DNA of 64,000 bases from Paraburkholderia aromaticivorans. Lineage in GTDB: Bacteria; Pseudomonadota; Gammaproteobacteria; Burkholderiales; Burkholderiaceae. The stretch lies in the NCBI RefSeq assembly GCF_002278075.1, contig NZ_CP022991.1:496001-560000 (forward strand), written 5' to 3'. Under the pieces are notes generated by a model. That model did not search any database and was not told where the DNA came from. It saw nothing but the letters and a program-made list of their open reading frames with translations. A program made the position numbers and the translations under genes. Positions 56,907 through 64,000 of the stretch are shown one piece after another; position 1 is the stretch's first letter; the number at the start of each line of letters is the position of its first letter.

Positions 56907-57297
56907 TGTCGTTCTCCTGGGTTGAGTGGTGCTTCAGGACCACGACGAACGAAGGGTTGTCGAATCGACACGTTGCGGCCGATTTCGACGATTCGTACGG
57001 CAGCCCAGCATGCCGATGACGAATGCCTGCCCGCACGCGTCGTCGTGCGCTCACGCCAGGCGTCGAACCAACCCAAACGAAAGCACCCATTCGTCGACGT
57101 CGACTGCAGATGTTCGCAACCGCTGTCAGCGAATGAATGATGAAGTAGGCGGCGCCATCCGTAACAGCATCATTTAATAACGGTCACTCTGAGAACGCTG
57201 CGGACTCGCCACGCCTCACCAATCGGAGAACACGGTATCGATTTGAACCTCCCCCCAGCCCACCCTCGCGAAGCACTCCAAAAATTTTTGACCACAG
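56907..57297. other. Intergenic region upstream of the amide operon promoter
   Basis: About 390 bases between the divergent YCII gene and the amide transport operon. No gene is supported. A poly-C run and AT-rich patch near 57250-57297 precede the promoter; activator-binding sites for the operon would be expected here but none is recognisable. Confidence 0.45.
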
Positions 57298-57327
57298 TTG
57301 ACAAACAAAAATATGGCGTTTTAGACT
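57298..57327 (+). promoter_or_regulatory. Candidate sigma-70 promoter of the amide operon leader
   Basis: TTGACA (57298-57303) is a perfect -35 hexamer, followed after 18 bp by TAGACT (57322-57327), a 4/6 match to TATAAT. Transcription would start near 57334, producing a leader of about 90 nt before the terminator at 57381-57424. Confidence 0.6.
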
Positions 57328-57333
57328 CAAGTC

Positions 57334-57424
57334 ACTCCTTCGAGGCCCGACAAAGATGTCCGCCCGAGGACCCGGCACAGAAGCCCCCTGACGAACTCGC
57401 CGTTCGTCAGGGGGCTTTTTTTTT
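57334..57424 (+). ncRNA. ANTAR-type antitermination leader (two hexaloop hairpins plus terminator)
   Basis: Hairpin P1 has GAC (57349-57351), loop AAAGAT (57352-57357) and GTC (57358-57360), extendable outward across two mismatches to GG/CC at 57344-57345 and 57364-57365. Hairpin P2 has GGC (57374-57376), loop ACAGAA (57377-57382) and GCC (57383-57385). Both loops are six bases with A at position 1 and G at position 4, the rule known for RNAs bound by ANTAR proteins. The 3' side of P2 overlaps the left arm of the terminator, so P2 and the terminator exclude each other. An AmiC homologue is encoded at the end of the operon. The stems are short and were drawn by eye. Confidence 0.65.
57381..57424 (+). 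terminator. Intrinsic terminator in the leader of the amide operon
   Basis: AAGCCCCCTGACGAAC (57381-57396) and GTTCGTCAGGGGGCTT (57402-57417) form a perfect 16-bp stem with a TCGCC loop, ending in nine T (57416-57424). It lies upstream of the first gene of its operon (start 57482) and downstream of a promoter, so it must be bypassed for expression. No gene upstream on the plus strand needs it. Confidence 0.92.
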
Positions 57425-57481
57425 GCACGTTTTTTCCCTGTTCTAGCGCTCACGTCTGGCGCCCACCTCTGGAGAACCCGC

Positions 57482-58717
57482 ATGTTGCTGAAGCCGTCGG
57501 GCTGGATGCGTCTCGCCCTTACCGCAGGACTCGCACTGACTTCGCTCGCATCGAGCGCCGCCGATCCCGTGAAGATCGGCTTGCTCGAAGACGCCTCGGG
57601 GAATTTCGCACTGGCCACGATTCCCAAGATTCACGCCACGGAACTCGCCGTCGACGAGATCAACGCGAAGGGCGGCATTCTCGGCCGCCCGGTGAAGCTG
57701 ATCGCCTACGACACACAGTCGGACAACACCAAGTTTCAGGAATTGGCCCGGCGGCTCGTGCAGACCGACAAGCCGGATGTGATTTTCGGCGCGTTCTCCA
57801 GCGCATCGCGCGAAGCGATCCGCCCGATCATGGACCGCGCGCATCAACTCTACTGGTACGACAATCAGTATGAGGGCGGCGTCTGCGACTCGAACACCTT
57901 CGTTACCGGCGCGGTGCCCGAGCAGCAATTTTCGACGCTCATTCCGTGGATGATGCAGAAGTACGGCAAGAAGGTGTACACCATCGCGGCCGATTACAAC
58001 TTCGGGCAGATTTCGGCGGAGTGGGTACGCAACATCGTCAAGGAGAACGGCGGCACGATGGTCGGCGAGGAATTCATTCCGCTGTCGGTATCGCAGTTCG
58101 GCCAGACCATTCAGAACATCCAGAAGGCGAAGCCCGACTTCGTCGTCACGCTGCTGGTCGGCGCGAATCAGTCTTCGTACTACGAGCAGCAGGCGTCGGC
58201 GCATCTGAATCTGCCGATGGCGAGTTCGGTGAACGTCGGTCAGGCCTATGAGCACAAGCGCTTCAAACCGCCTGCACTCAAGGACATGTACGTGACGGCG
58301 AACTACGTCGAAGAGGTCGATTCACCCGCCAGCAACGACTTCAAGAAGCGCTTCCACGCGAAGTTTCCGAATGAGCCGTACATCAACCAGGAAGCCGCGA
58401 ACGCCTACGACGCCCTCTATCTTTACAAGGCCGCGGTCGAAAAAGCGAAGTCGACGAATCAGGACGCGGTGCGCAAAGCGCTCGAAAGCGGCGACATCTG
58501 CACGACCGGCGCGCAAGGCAAGGTCTGCATCGATCCAAAGAGCCATCACGCGAGTCACACGATTTATCTGGTGCACGTGAAGGAGGATCACTCGGTTGAG
58601 ATTCCGAAGGTCTGGGACGACGTGCAGCCCTACTGGCTCGGCAAGGTCGGCTGCGATCTGCCGAACCGGCCGGATCATCGTCAGTACACGCCGTCGAACC
58701 TGCCCAAGAAGTCCTGA
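57482..58717 (+). CDS. Urea/short-chain amide ABC transporter substrate-binding protein
   Basis: 411 aa with a TCTGGAGAAC site. A signal peptide of about 27 residues (LALTAGLALTSLASSAA) precedes a type I periplasmic-binding fold of the Peripla_BP_5 (UrtA/FmdD) kind: VKIGLLEDASGNFA, AVDEINAKGGILGRPVKLIA, VIFGAFSSASREAIRPIM. It captures urea or small amides in the periplasm. The visible half of the AmiC protein at 63225 is homologous to it. First gene of a six-plus-gene operon controlled by the leader at 57334. Confidence 0.9.
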   Translation: MLLKPSGWMRLALTAGLALTSLASSAADPVKIGLLEDASGNFALATIPKIHATELAVDEINAKGGILGRPVKLIAYDTQSDNTKFQELARRLVQTDKPDVIFGAFSSASREAIRPIMDRAHQLYWYDNQYEGGVCDSNTFVTGAVPEQQFSTLIPWMMQKYGKKVYTIAADYNFGQISAEWVRNIVKENGGTMVGEEFIPLSVSQFGQTIQNIQKAKPDFVVTLLVGANQSSYYEQQASAHLNLPMASSVNVGQAYEHKRFKPPALKDMYVTANYVEEVDSPASNDFKKRFHAKFPNEPYINQEAANAYDALYLYKAAVEKAKSTNQDAVRKALESGDICTTGAQGKVCIDPKSHHASHTIYLVHVKEDHSVEIPKVWDDVQPYWLGKVGCDLPNRPDHRQYTPSNLPKKS

Positions 58718-58783
58718 TCCGAAGCCGGCGCGCGGGCAATGCAGCATGCTCACGCGCGCCGGCCTCCTGAACGTGGAGCACGC

Positions 58784-59653
58784 ATGGCCACTCTATCGGT
58801 TCTCTATTCGCTCATCTATCAGTTCGGCGACAACTTCGCGTATCTGGTGCTCGCGGCGCTTGGTCTCGCGGTGATTTTCGGCATGATGGGTGTCATCAAC
58901 CTCGCGCATGGCGAGTTCATCATGTGCGGCGCCTACGTGACCATCATCACGGCGAAGCACGGCGCGCCGCTGCCGCTCGCGATGCTGTTCGGCGCGCTCG
59001 CGGCGGCGCTCGCGGGCGTCATCATCGAACGGCTGGTGATTCGCCATCTCTATGACCGTCTGTTCGACTCCGTCGTGGCAACATGGGCAATCAGCCTGAT
59101 CGTGCAACAGACCATGCTGCTCGTCGCCGGTCCGTCGATCGAAGGGATAGGCACACCGTTCGGCTCGTTTTCGCTCGGCGAGTATTCGTTCTCGACGTAT
59201 CGCGCCGTGCTGCCCGGTATCGCGCTTGCAATCCTGTTCGGCCTCTACCTGCTGTTCTTCAAAACCAATTACGGCGTCTGCGCGCGCGCCACGATCCAGA
59301 ACGCGAATATCGCGCAATGTCTCGGCCTGCGCACCGACCGGCTCTATACGCTGACCTTCGCGCTGGGCGCGGGGCTCGCGGGCCTCACCGGCGCGCTCTA
59401 TGCGCCGACCATGACGGCGGTGCCGACAATGGGCAGCAACTTCATCGTGCAGGCCTTCGTCTCGGTAGTGGTCGGTGGTGCCAACGTGATCGCCGGCACG
59501 ACACCGGCAGCCGGTGTGCTCGCGATCATCCAGACCGCGCTGACGGCGTCCTATGGGCAGCTGTTCGGACAGATCGGTCTGCTGGTGACCGTCATCGTCG
59601 TGATCCGGTTGATGCCGCAAGGTCTCGGCAATCTCTTCACCCGCTTGCGCTAG
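58784..59653 (+). CDS. Branched-chain-type ABC permease 1 (UrtB/LivH-like)
   Basis: 289 aa from the ATG at 58784 (GTGGAG upstream; frame starts 58739). Eight or so membrane segments, with VIFGMMGVINLAHGEFIMCG, the LivH signature, near the N-terminus and ALGAGLAGLTGALYAP later. It forms the inner-membrane channel with the next permease. Confidence 0.92.
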   Translation: MATLSVLYSLIYQFGDNFAYLVLAALGLAVIFGMMGVINLAHGEFIMCGAYVTIITAKHGAPLPLAMLFGALAAALAGVIIERLVIRHLYDRLFDSVVATWAISLIVQQTMLLVAGPSIEGIGTPFGSFSLGEYSFSTYRAVLPGIALAILFGLYLLFFKTNYGVCARATIQNANIAQCLGLRTDRLYTLTFALGAGLAGLTGALYAPTMTAVPTMGSNFIVQAFVSVVVGGANVIAGTTPAAGVLAIIQTALTASYGQLFGQIGLLVTVIVVIRLMPQGLGNLFTRLR

Positions 59654-59662
59654 GAGGCAGAC

Positions 59663-60733
59663 GTGAAGCAAATGAAAGGGCCTTCGACCCAAGCCGCAAC
59701 GCGCGCGTTGCATACTGTGCCGTGGCTCGTGGCGCTATGTCTGCCGCTCGTGGTCGATGCGAACACCAGCGGCAATCTCGCCTACTGTCTGCTGTGGGCG
59801 TTCAGCGCGCTCGGGCTTGCCGCGATGTGGGGCTACGGCGGCATCCTGTCGTTCGGGCAGACCGCGTTCTTCGGGCTTTCGGGCTACACCTACGGTATCT
59901 TCACGCTCAACTATGGCGACACGTGGTTCGAGTCGTGGCTCGGGCTCGGCGCGGGCATCGTGGTGAGCATCGTCGTCGCGGCGCTGATCGGCTACATGAT
60001 CTTCTATGGACGCATCAAGGGCGTGTTCATCGGCATCGTCACATTGTCGGTGACGCTCGTGCTCGAAACCTTCATGTCGCAGACAGCAGGGCCGCAGTGG
60101 GCGATCGGCGAGGCGCGGCTGAACGGCTACAACGGTATGGGCGGCATGCCGCAATTGACCATTCCGTGGCCGGGCGGGCCGCTCACGCTGGAGAACGTGA
60201 GCTTCTACTACCTCGTGCTGCTTCTGTTGATCGCGGTCTACGCGATCATGCGCAGGCTGCTCGACGGCACCTTCGGTTTGACCCTCATCGCTATCCGGGA
60301 GAATCCGCAGCGGGCGGAGATGCTAGGCGTCGACATCCGCCGTCATCAACTGATGGTGTTCGTGCTCGGCTGCACGCTGGGCGGATTGTCGGGTGCGTTG
60401 TACACGATCTGGGGCTCCTACATCACGCCGTCGACAATGGGCCTCACCGCTGCCGCGATGCCGGTGATCTGGGTCGCAACGTCGGGAAGAAAGAGCATCG
60501 GTGGAACGATCATCGGCACCGCTTTTCTCGTGTGGCTCTCGCAGAATCTCGCGGTGTACGGCAGCCAGTACGCGCTGATCCTGCTCGGTGCGATTCTGCT
60601 GATTGTCGTGCTGGCCGCGCCCGAAGGTTTGCTGCCGTTCGTCGCGCGGAATCTGCGGCGTCTGTCGAGCCGCACGGGCGGTGGTTCACGTCACGCCGGC
60701 GCATGTCTGAAGCGAGAGGAGGGCAAGTCATGA
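59663..60733 (+). CDS. Branched-chain-type ABC permease 2 (UrtC/LivM-like)
   Basis: 356 aa from a GTG start after TAGGAGGCAG, 9 bp downstream of permease 1; an ATG at 59672 is possible. LivM hallmarks are WGYGGILSFGQTAFFGLSGY and LIAIRENPQRAEMLGVDIRR, with GCTLGGLSGALYTIW near the end. The stop overlaps the next ATPase gene by 4 bp. Confidence 0.92.
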   Translation: MKQMKGPSTQAATRALHTVPWLVALCLPLVVDANTSGNLAYCLLWAFSALGLAAMWGYGGILSFGQTAFFGLSGYTYGIFTLNYGDTWFESWLGLGAGIVVSIVVAALIGYMIFYGRIKGVFIGIVTLSVTLVLETFMSQTAGPQWAIGEARLNGYNGMGGMPQLTIPWPGGPLTLENVSFYYLVLLLLIAVYAIMRRLLDGTFGLTLIAIRENPQRAEMLGVDIRRHQLMVFVLGCTLGGLSGALYTIWGSYITPSTMGLTAAAMPVIWVATSGRKSIGGTIIGTAFLVWLSQNLAVYGSQYALILLGAILLIVVLAAPEGLLPFVARNLRRLSSRTGGGSRHAGACLKREEGKS

Positions 60734-61440
60734 CCACGCTGCTCGAAACGCGCGGGCTCAAGAAGCATTTTGGCGGCGCGCATGTGATCAACGGAATCGA
60801 CTTCAGTATCGAGGCGAACGAGATTCGCTGCGTGATCGGGCCGAACGGCGCGGGCAAAAGCACGTTCTTCAAGCTCATCACGGGCGAGCATCGTCCTTCC
60901 GAAGGCAGCGTGCTGTTTCTCGGCAAGGACATGAGCCATGTGCTTCCGCACGAGCGCATCCGGATGGGCATGAGTATCAAGTTCCAGATCCCCGGCGTGT
61001 TTCCCGATCTGAGCGTGCGTCAGCATTTGCAACTGTCGCTGCATCGCGCGAAGGACGACCGGCCCGAAAGTCTCGACGAACTGCTGCGGCGCTTCATGCT
61101 GGAGAATGAAGGGCATGTGCTCGCACGCAACCTGTCGCACGGCAAGAAGCAATGGCTCGAAATCGCGATGGCCGTGTCGTTGCGCCCGAAGCTGCTGTTT
61201 CTCGATGAACCTGTGGCCGGCATGTCCGTGGAGGAGACGCATGCGACCGGCGAACTCATCAAGCGACTGTCGGCAGATGGACTCACGATGATGGTGGTCG
61301 AGCACGACATGACCTTTGTCAAGCAGATCGCCTCGCGCGTCACGGTGCTGCACGGCGGCAGTCTGCTCGCCGACGGGCCGCTCGACGAGATCCTCGCGCG
61401 CGACGACGTCGCGGAAGTCTATCTGGGGAAGAAGAAATGA
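60730..61440 (+). CDS. ABC transporter ATP-binding protein 1 (UrtD/LivG-like)
   Basis: 236 aa. Walker A GPNGAGKST, Q loop in SIKFQIPGVFPDLSV, signature LSHGKKQWLEIAMAV (H for the usual G, as in UrtD proteins), Walker B LLFLDEPVAGMS and switch His in VVEHDM. ATGA overlaps on both sides show translational coupling to the permease and to ATPase 2. Confidence 0.93.
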   Translation: MTTLLETRGLKKHFGGAHVINGIDFSIEANEIRCVIGPNGAGKSTFFKLITGEHRPSEGSVLFLGKDMSHVLPHERIRMGMSIKFQIPGVFPDLSVRQHLQLSLHRAKDDRPESLDELLRRFMLENEGHVLARNLSHGKKQWLEIAMAVSLRPKLLFLDEPVAGMSVEETHATGELIKRLSADGLTMMVVEHDMTFVKQIASRVTVLHGGSLLADGPLDEILARDDVAEVYLGKKK

Positions 61441-62144
61441 GCGCGTTGCTGGAGGTGTCGAACGTTGAAGCGGGATATGGCGGCGGCCGCGTGCTCAACG
61501 GCGTGTCGTTCGGCGTCAGGCGCGGCGAGGTGCTGGCCCTGATCGGGCGCAACGGGGTCGGCAAGACGACGCTGATGCGCGCGCTGATTGGTCTTGTCAG
61601 GCTCGATGCCGGCGAAATCAGACTCGAAGGCAATGCGATCGGCCAGGACAAGCCGTACGCTCGGGCGCAGAGCGGCATGGGCTATGTGCCGCAGGGGCGC
61701 GAGATCTTCGGCGCGCTGACCGTTGCCGAGAATCTGCAGGTCGGCGCGCAGGCGAATCGGGCGCGCGCCGCGGACATGAAGGAGAAAGTCGTCGGCTATT
61801 TTCCGATTCTGAAGAAACGCTATACGCAGAAAGCGGGAACCATGAGCGGGGGAGAACAGCAGCAATTGGCGATTGCCCGCGCGCTGATCAGCGCGCCGAA
61901 GGTGCTGTTGCTCGACGAGCCTTCCGAAGGCATTCAACCGTCTATCGTCGATCTGATCGGCGACACGCTGCAGCATATCGCGCAGGACACGGGTATCGGC
62001 GTGGTGCTGGTCGAGCAGGATATGGGCATGGTCGAGCGTATCGCGAATCGCTGCTGTGTGATGGACAAGGGCCGTATCGTCGAGACATTGAGCCCCGAGC
62101 AACTCGGCGACGAACAACTGATTCGCCAGTATCTGGCACTGTGA
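61437..62144 (+). CDS. ABC transporter ATP-binding protein 2 (UrtE/LivF-like)
   Basis: 235 aa. Walker A GRNGVGKTT, MGYVPQGREIFGALTVAENL (LivF/UrtE-type Q-loop region), signature MSGGEQQQLAIARAL, Walker B VLLLDEPSEGIQPSIV and VLVEQDM where a Gln takes the switch-His neighbourhood typical for this group. It completes the five-component importer. Confidence 0.93.
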   Translation: MSALLEVSNVEAGYGGGRVLNGVSFGVRRGEVLALIGRNGVGKTTLMRALIGLVRLDAGEIRLEGNAIGQDKPYARAQSGMGYVPQGREIFGALTVAENLQVGAQANRARAADMKEKVVGYFPILKKRYTQKAGTMSGGEQQQLAIARALISAPKVLLLDEPSEGIQPSIVDLIGDTLQHIAQDTGIGVVLVEQDMGMVERIANRCCVMDKGRIVETLSPEQLGDEQLIRQYLAL

Positions 62145-62157
62145 CGGAGAGCGGAAC

Positions 62158-63144
62158 ATGAAATGGCTTGAAGAATCGATCATGATGAAGCGCGGTGTCG
62201 GCGCCGATCGCGAGCCGGTGGAGCACCATCTCACCGAGGAGATGCAGAAGACCTATCACTACACGATCGGCCCTTATTCGCAGCCTGTTCTGCACGTCAA
62301 GCCGGGGGATCGCGTGGTGGTGGAAACGCGCGACGCCTTCGAAGGCAAGATCAGGGAGGAGACCGACAAACCGTCGCAGGTGCTGCAGGTGCCTTTTCTC
62401 AATCCGCAGAATGGGCCGATCATGATCGAAGGCGCCGAGAAGGGCGACGTGGTTGCGGTATATATCGAGAAGATGGCGCCGCGCGGCGACGATCCGCACG
62501 GCTTCTGCTGCATGATTCCGAACTTCGGCGGGCTGACCGGCACGGACTACACTGCGCTGCTCAACGAGCCGTTGCCTGAAATCGTACGCAAGATAAAGAT
62601 CGACGAAGAGAACGTGTACTGGAGCAAACGCAATACGCTGCCGTACAAACCGCATATCGGCACGCTGAGCCTTTCTCCCGAAATCGATTCGATCAATTCG
62701 CTCACGCCCGACAATCACGGTGGCAATATGGACGTCCCTGACATGGGGCCGGGCAGCATCACGTATTTGCCGGTACGCTCGCCGGGCGGGCGGCTTTTCA
62801 TCGGCGATGCGCACGCCTGTCAGGGCGACGGCGAAGTGTGCGGCACGGCCGTCGAGTATCAGAGCACGACGACCGTGCGCGTGGATCTTATCAAGAAGTG
62901 GCAGATCGACTGGCCGCGTCTGGAGAACGAAGACGCGCTGATGAGCATCGGCAGCGCGCGGCCGCTGGAGGACGCGACGCGCATCGCCTATCGCGAACTC
63001 GTGTTGTGGATGGCTGCCGAGTATGGCTTTGACAAGTGGGATGCGTACATGATGCTGAGTCAGGTCGGCAAGGTACGTCTCGGTAATTTTGTCGACCCGA
63101 AATATACGGTGGGCGCAATGGTCGCCAAGCACTACCTGAAGTAA
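62158..63144 (+). CDS. Formamidase/acetamidase (FmdA/AmdA family)
   Basis: 328 aa. The FmdA_AmdA family is shown by KPGDRVVVETRDAFEGKI, NPQNGPIMIEGAEKGDVVAV, FCCMIPNFGGLTGT, PDNHGGNMDVPDMGPGSITY and RLFIGDAHACQGDGEVCGTA. It hydrolyses formamide or acetamide to ammonia and the acid in the cytoplasm. It lies 13 bp after the second ATPase, so import and hydrolysis are coupled in one operon. It occupies the place that the unrelated nitrilase-fold AmiE holds in the Pseudomonas amide operon. Confidence 0.93.
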   Translation: MKWLEESIMMKRGVGADREPVEHHLTEEMQKTYHYTIGPYSQPVLHVKPGDRVVVETRDAFEGKIREETDKPSQVLQVPFLNPQNGPIMIEGAEKGDVVAVYIEKMAPRGDDPHGFCCMIPNFGGLTGTDYTALLNEPLPEIVRKIKIDEENVYWSKRNTLPYKPHIGTLSLSPEIDSINSLTPDNHGGNMDVPDMGPGSITYLPVRSPGGRLFIGDAHACQGDGEVCGTAVEYQSTTTVRVDLIKKWQIDWPRLENEDALMSIGSARPLEDATRIAYRELVLWMAAEYGFDKWDAYMMLSQVGKVRLGNFVDPKYTVGAMVAKHYLK

Positions 63145-63180
63145 CGCATCATCAGAGAAAATCGAAGTAAGACGACCAAA

Positions 63181-63202
63181 GCGCGGAGCCTATGCTCCGC
63201 GC
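63181..63202. repeat. Intercistronic hairpin between amidase and amiC-like gene
   Basis: GCGCGGAGC and GCTCCGCGC form a perfect 9-bp stem with a CTAT loop and no T-run. It lies in the 80-bp gap before the AmiC-like start and could protect the upstream mRNA or lower read-through so that the regulator is made in smaller amount. Confidence 0.6.
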
Positions 63203-63224
63203 GCATCCGAGAGCACGTGAAGAA

Positions 63225-64000
63225 ATGGCATTATCCGATCCCATCCGTGTGGGCCTGCTTAGCTCGACGACCGGTTCGACCGCGTTGCTCGAACAGTCTC
63301 AATGGCGCGGCGCATGCCTCGCCGTCGAGGAGATCAACGCGCGCGGCGGCATAGGCGGACGCGAACTCGTCGCGCTTCATTACGATCCCGGCTCCGATCC
63401 GGCCGCGTTTCGCGAGCTGGCGGAGCGGCTTATCGTGAGGGACGGCGTCAATACCATTTTCGGCGGCTATACGTCGACCAGCCGCAAGGCGATGCTGCCC
63501 GTCGTCGAGAAGCACAACCGGCTGCTGATCTACGCGCAGATGTACGAAGGCTTCGAGTATTCGGACAACATCATCTATAGCGGCGCGTCGCCTAACCAGA
63601 ACGGTGTGCAACTCGCCGACTTCATGACGGAGACGTTCGGCGCGCGCGTGTACTTTGTCGGTTCGAGCTATGTCTATCCGTACGAATGCAACCGGACGAT
63701 GCAGGAGCTACTGCTTCAGCATCCCGAAGGCGCGATCCTGGGTGAGCGCTATTTGTCGCTCGATGCCACGCGCGACCAGTTCGACCAGGTGGTCGCGGAT
63801 ATCGGGCGCAAGTCGCCGGACTGGATCTTCTGCACAGTGATCGGAGAGACGGTGCCCTATCTCTACGATGCCTACGCGCGCGCGGACTTCGATCCGGCCA
63901 GCATGCCGATCGGCAGCCTCAACACGTCCGAGACAGAGATTCACGCGATGGAACGCGGCGTCGCGACAGGGCATTTTACGGCCGCGCCTTATTTTCAGAG
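63225..64000 (+). CDS. amiC: AmiC-like cytoplasmic amide sensor (partial, runs off right edge)
   Basis: 258 codons are visible from the ATG at 63225. The product starts MALSDPIRVGLLSSTTGSTA with no signal peptide, although it has the same periplasmic-binding fold as UrtA-type proteins (AVEEINARGGIGGRELVALH, IFGGYTSTSRKAMLPV, LIYAQMYEGFEYSDN). This combination, a cytoplasmic binding protein beside an amidase, is that of AmiC, which holds the ANTAR antiterminator AmiR inactive until an amide binds. The expected amiR would follow outside the window. The distinction from a transporter component rests on the missing signal peptide and gene order. Confidence 0.85.
   Translation, partial: MALSDPIRVGLLSSTTGSTALLEQSQWRGACLAVEEINARGGIGGRELVALHYDPGSDPAAFRELAERLIVRDGVNTIFGGYTSTSRKAMLPVVEKHNRLLIYAQMYEGFEYSDNIIYSGASPNQNGVQLADFMTETFGARVYFVGSSYVYPYECNRTMQELLLQHPEGAILGERYLSLDATRDQFDQVVADIGRKSPDWIFCTVIGETVPYLYDAYARADFDPASMPIGSLNTSETEIHAMERGVATGHFTAAPYFQ

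Noticed and set aside
57334..57424. Guanidine (ykkC-type) riboswitch instead of an ANTAR leader
   Set aside because: None of the conserved ykkC, mini-ykkC or ykkC-III sequence blocks I remember are present, whereas the A1/G4 hexaloops and the AmiC gene fit ANTAR.
59083..60730. Long plus-strand frame upstream of the first ATPase gene
   Set aside because: It overlaps both permease genes in another frame and is Arg/Ala/His-rich; the ATPase clearly starts at 60730 with an ATGA overlap.

Overview
The window looks like a chromosomal segment of a high-GC betaproteobacterium of the Burkholderia/Paraburkholderia type. The reasons are the uniform GC-rich codon use, a full-length AcnB, the abundance of LysR/IclR/AraC/MarR regulators beside small catabolic clusters, and two different types of ABC importer. 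No rRNA, tRNA, CRISPR array, prophage or intact insertion sequence was seen. The content is accessory metabolism and signalling, with several decayed gene remnants between intact operons.

Layout. 1-8.5 kb: the 5' end of a Fur-box-controlled TonB-dependent siderophore receptor (runs off the left edge), an alpha/beta hydrolase, a formate/nitrite-type channel, a membrane protein with a peptidoglycan-binding domain and its small partner, a divergent receiver / histidine kinase pair, a GFA-family relic and two BamE-fold-like small exported proteins. 8.6-10.6 kb: a divergent GroEL paralogue without groES, followed by a translationally coupled 133-aa unknown protein. 11.3-21.9 kb: a catabolic-looking cluster of leuC, leuD and leuB paralogues, two related NMT1/SsuA-type binding proteins sharing one ATPase and permease, an SDR, a FAH-family hydrolase, an SMP-30 lactonase and a LysR regulator. 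22.3-27.6 kb: an acid-utilisation cluster (ADP-forming acyl-CoA ligase, enoyl-CoA hydratase, MFS carrier, IclR regulator). 27.8-34.6 kb: PAS-GGDEF protein, MocR-type regulator divergent from a DJ-1/PfpI protein, RhlE helicase, a frameshifted D-Ala-D-Ala dipeptidase relic and a TIGR02594 hydrolase. 34.8-40.8 kb: SDR/XRE divergent pair, AraC regulator, AhpD-like and RidA proteins, small conserved proteins. 41.1-43.7 kb: FecR-OmpA-CHASE2 operon. 43.9-47.3 kb: SDR/TetR divergent pair with twin operators, DUF429, LprI-like protein. 47.5-52.7 kb: acnB, a collapsed sugar-binding-protein relic, a chemotaxis receptor. 53.7-57.2 kb: secreted repeat peptide, and a MarR operon with a 46-bp palindrome, ending in an MFS-exporter relic; YCII protein.

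The most interesting unit is the right end (57.3-64 kb). A promoter is followed by a roughly 90-nt leader with two short hairpins, each with a hexaloop having A at position 1 and G at position 4. The second hairpin overlaps a perfect intrinsic terminator. Then come a urea/amide-type ABC importer (five genes), a formamidase/acetamidase and the start of an AmiC-like cytoplasmic amide sensor. This is the expected architecture of an ANTAR (AmiR-type) antitermination system. The predicted AmiR partner would lie just beyond the right edge.

All assignments come from reading the sequence and from recalled family features; no database search was run.
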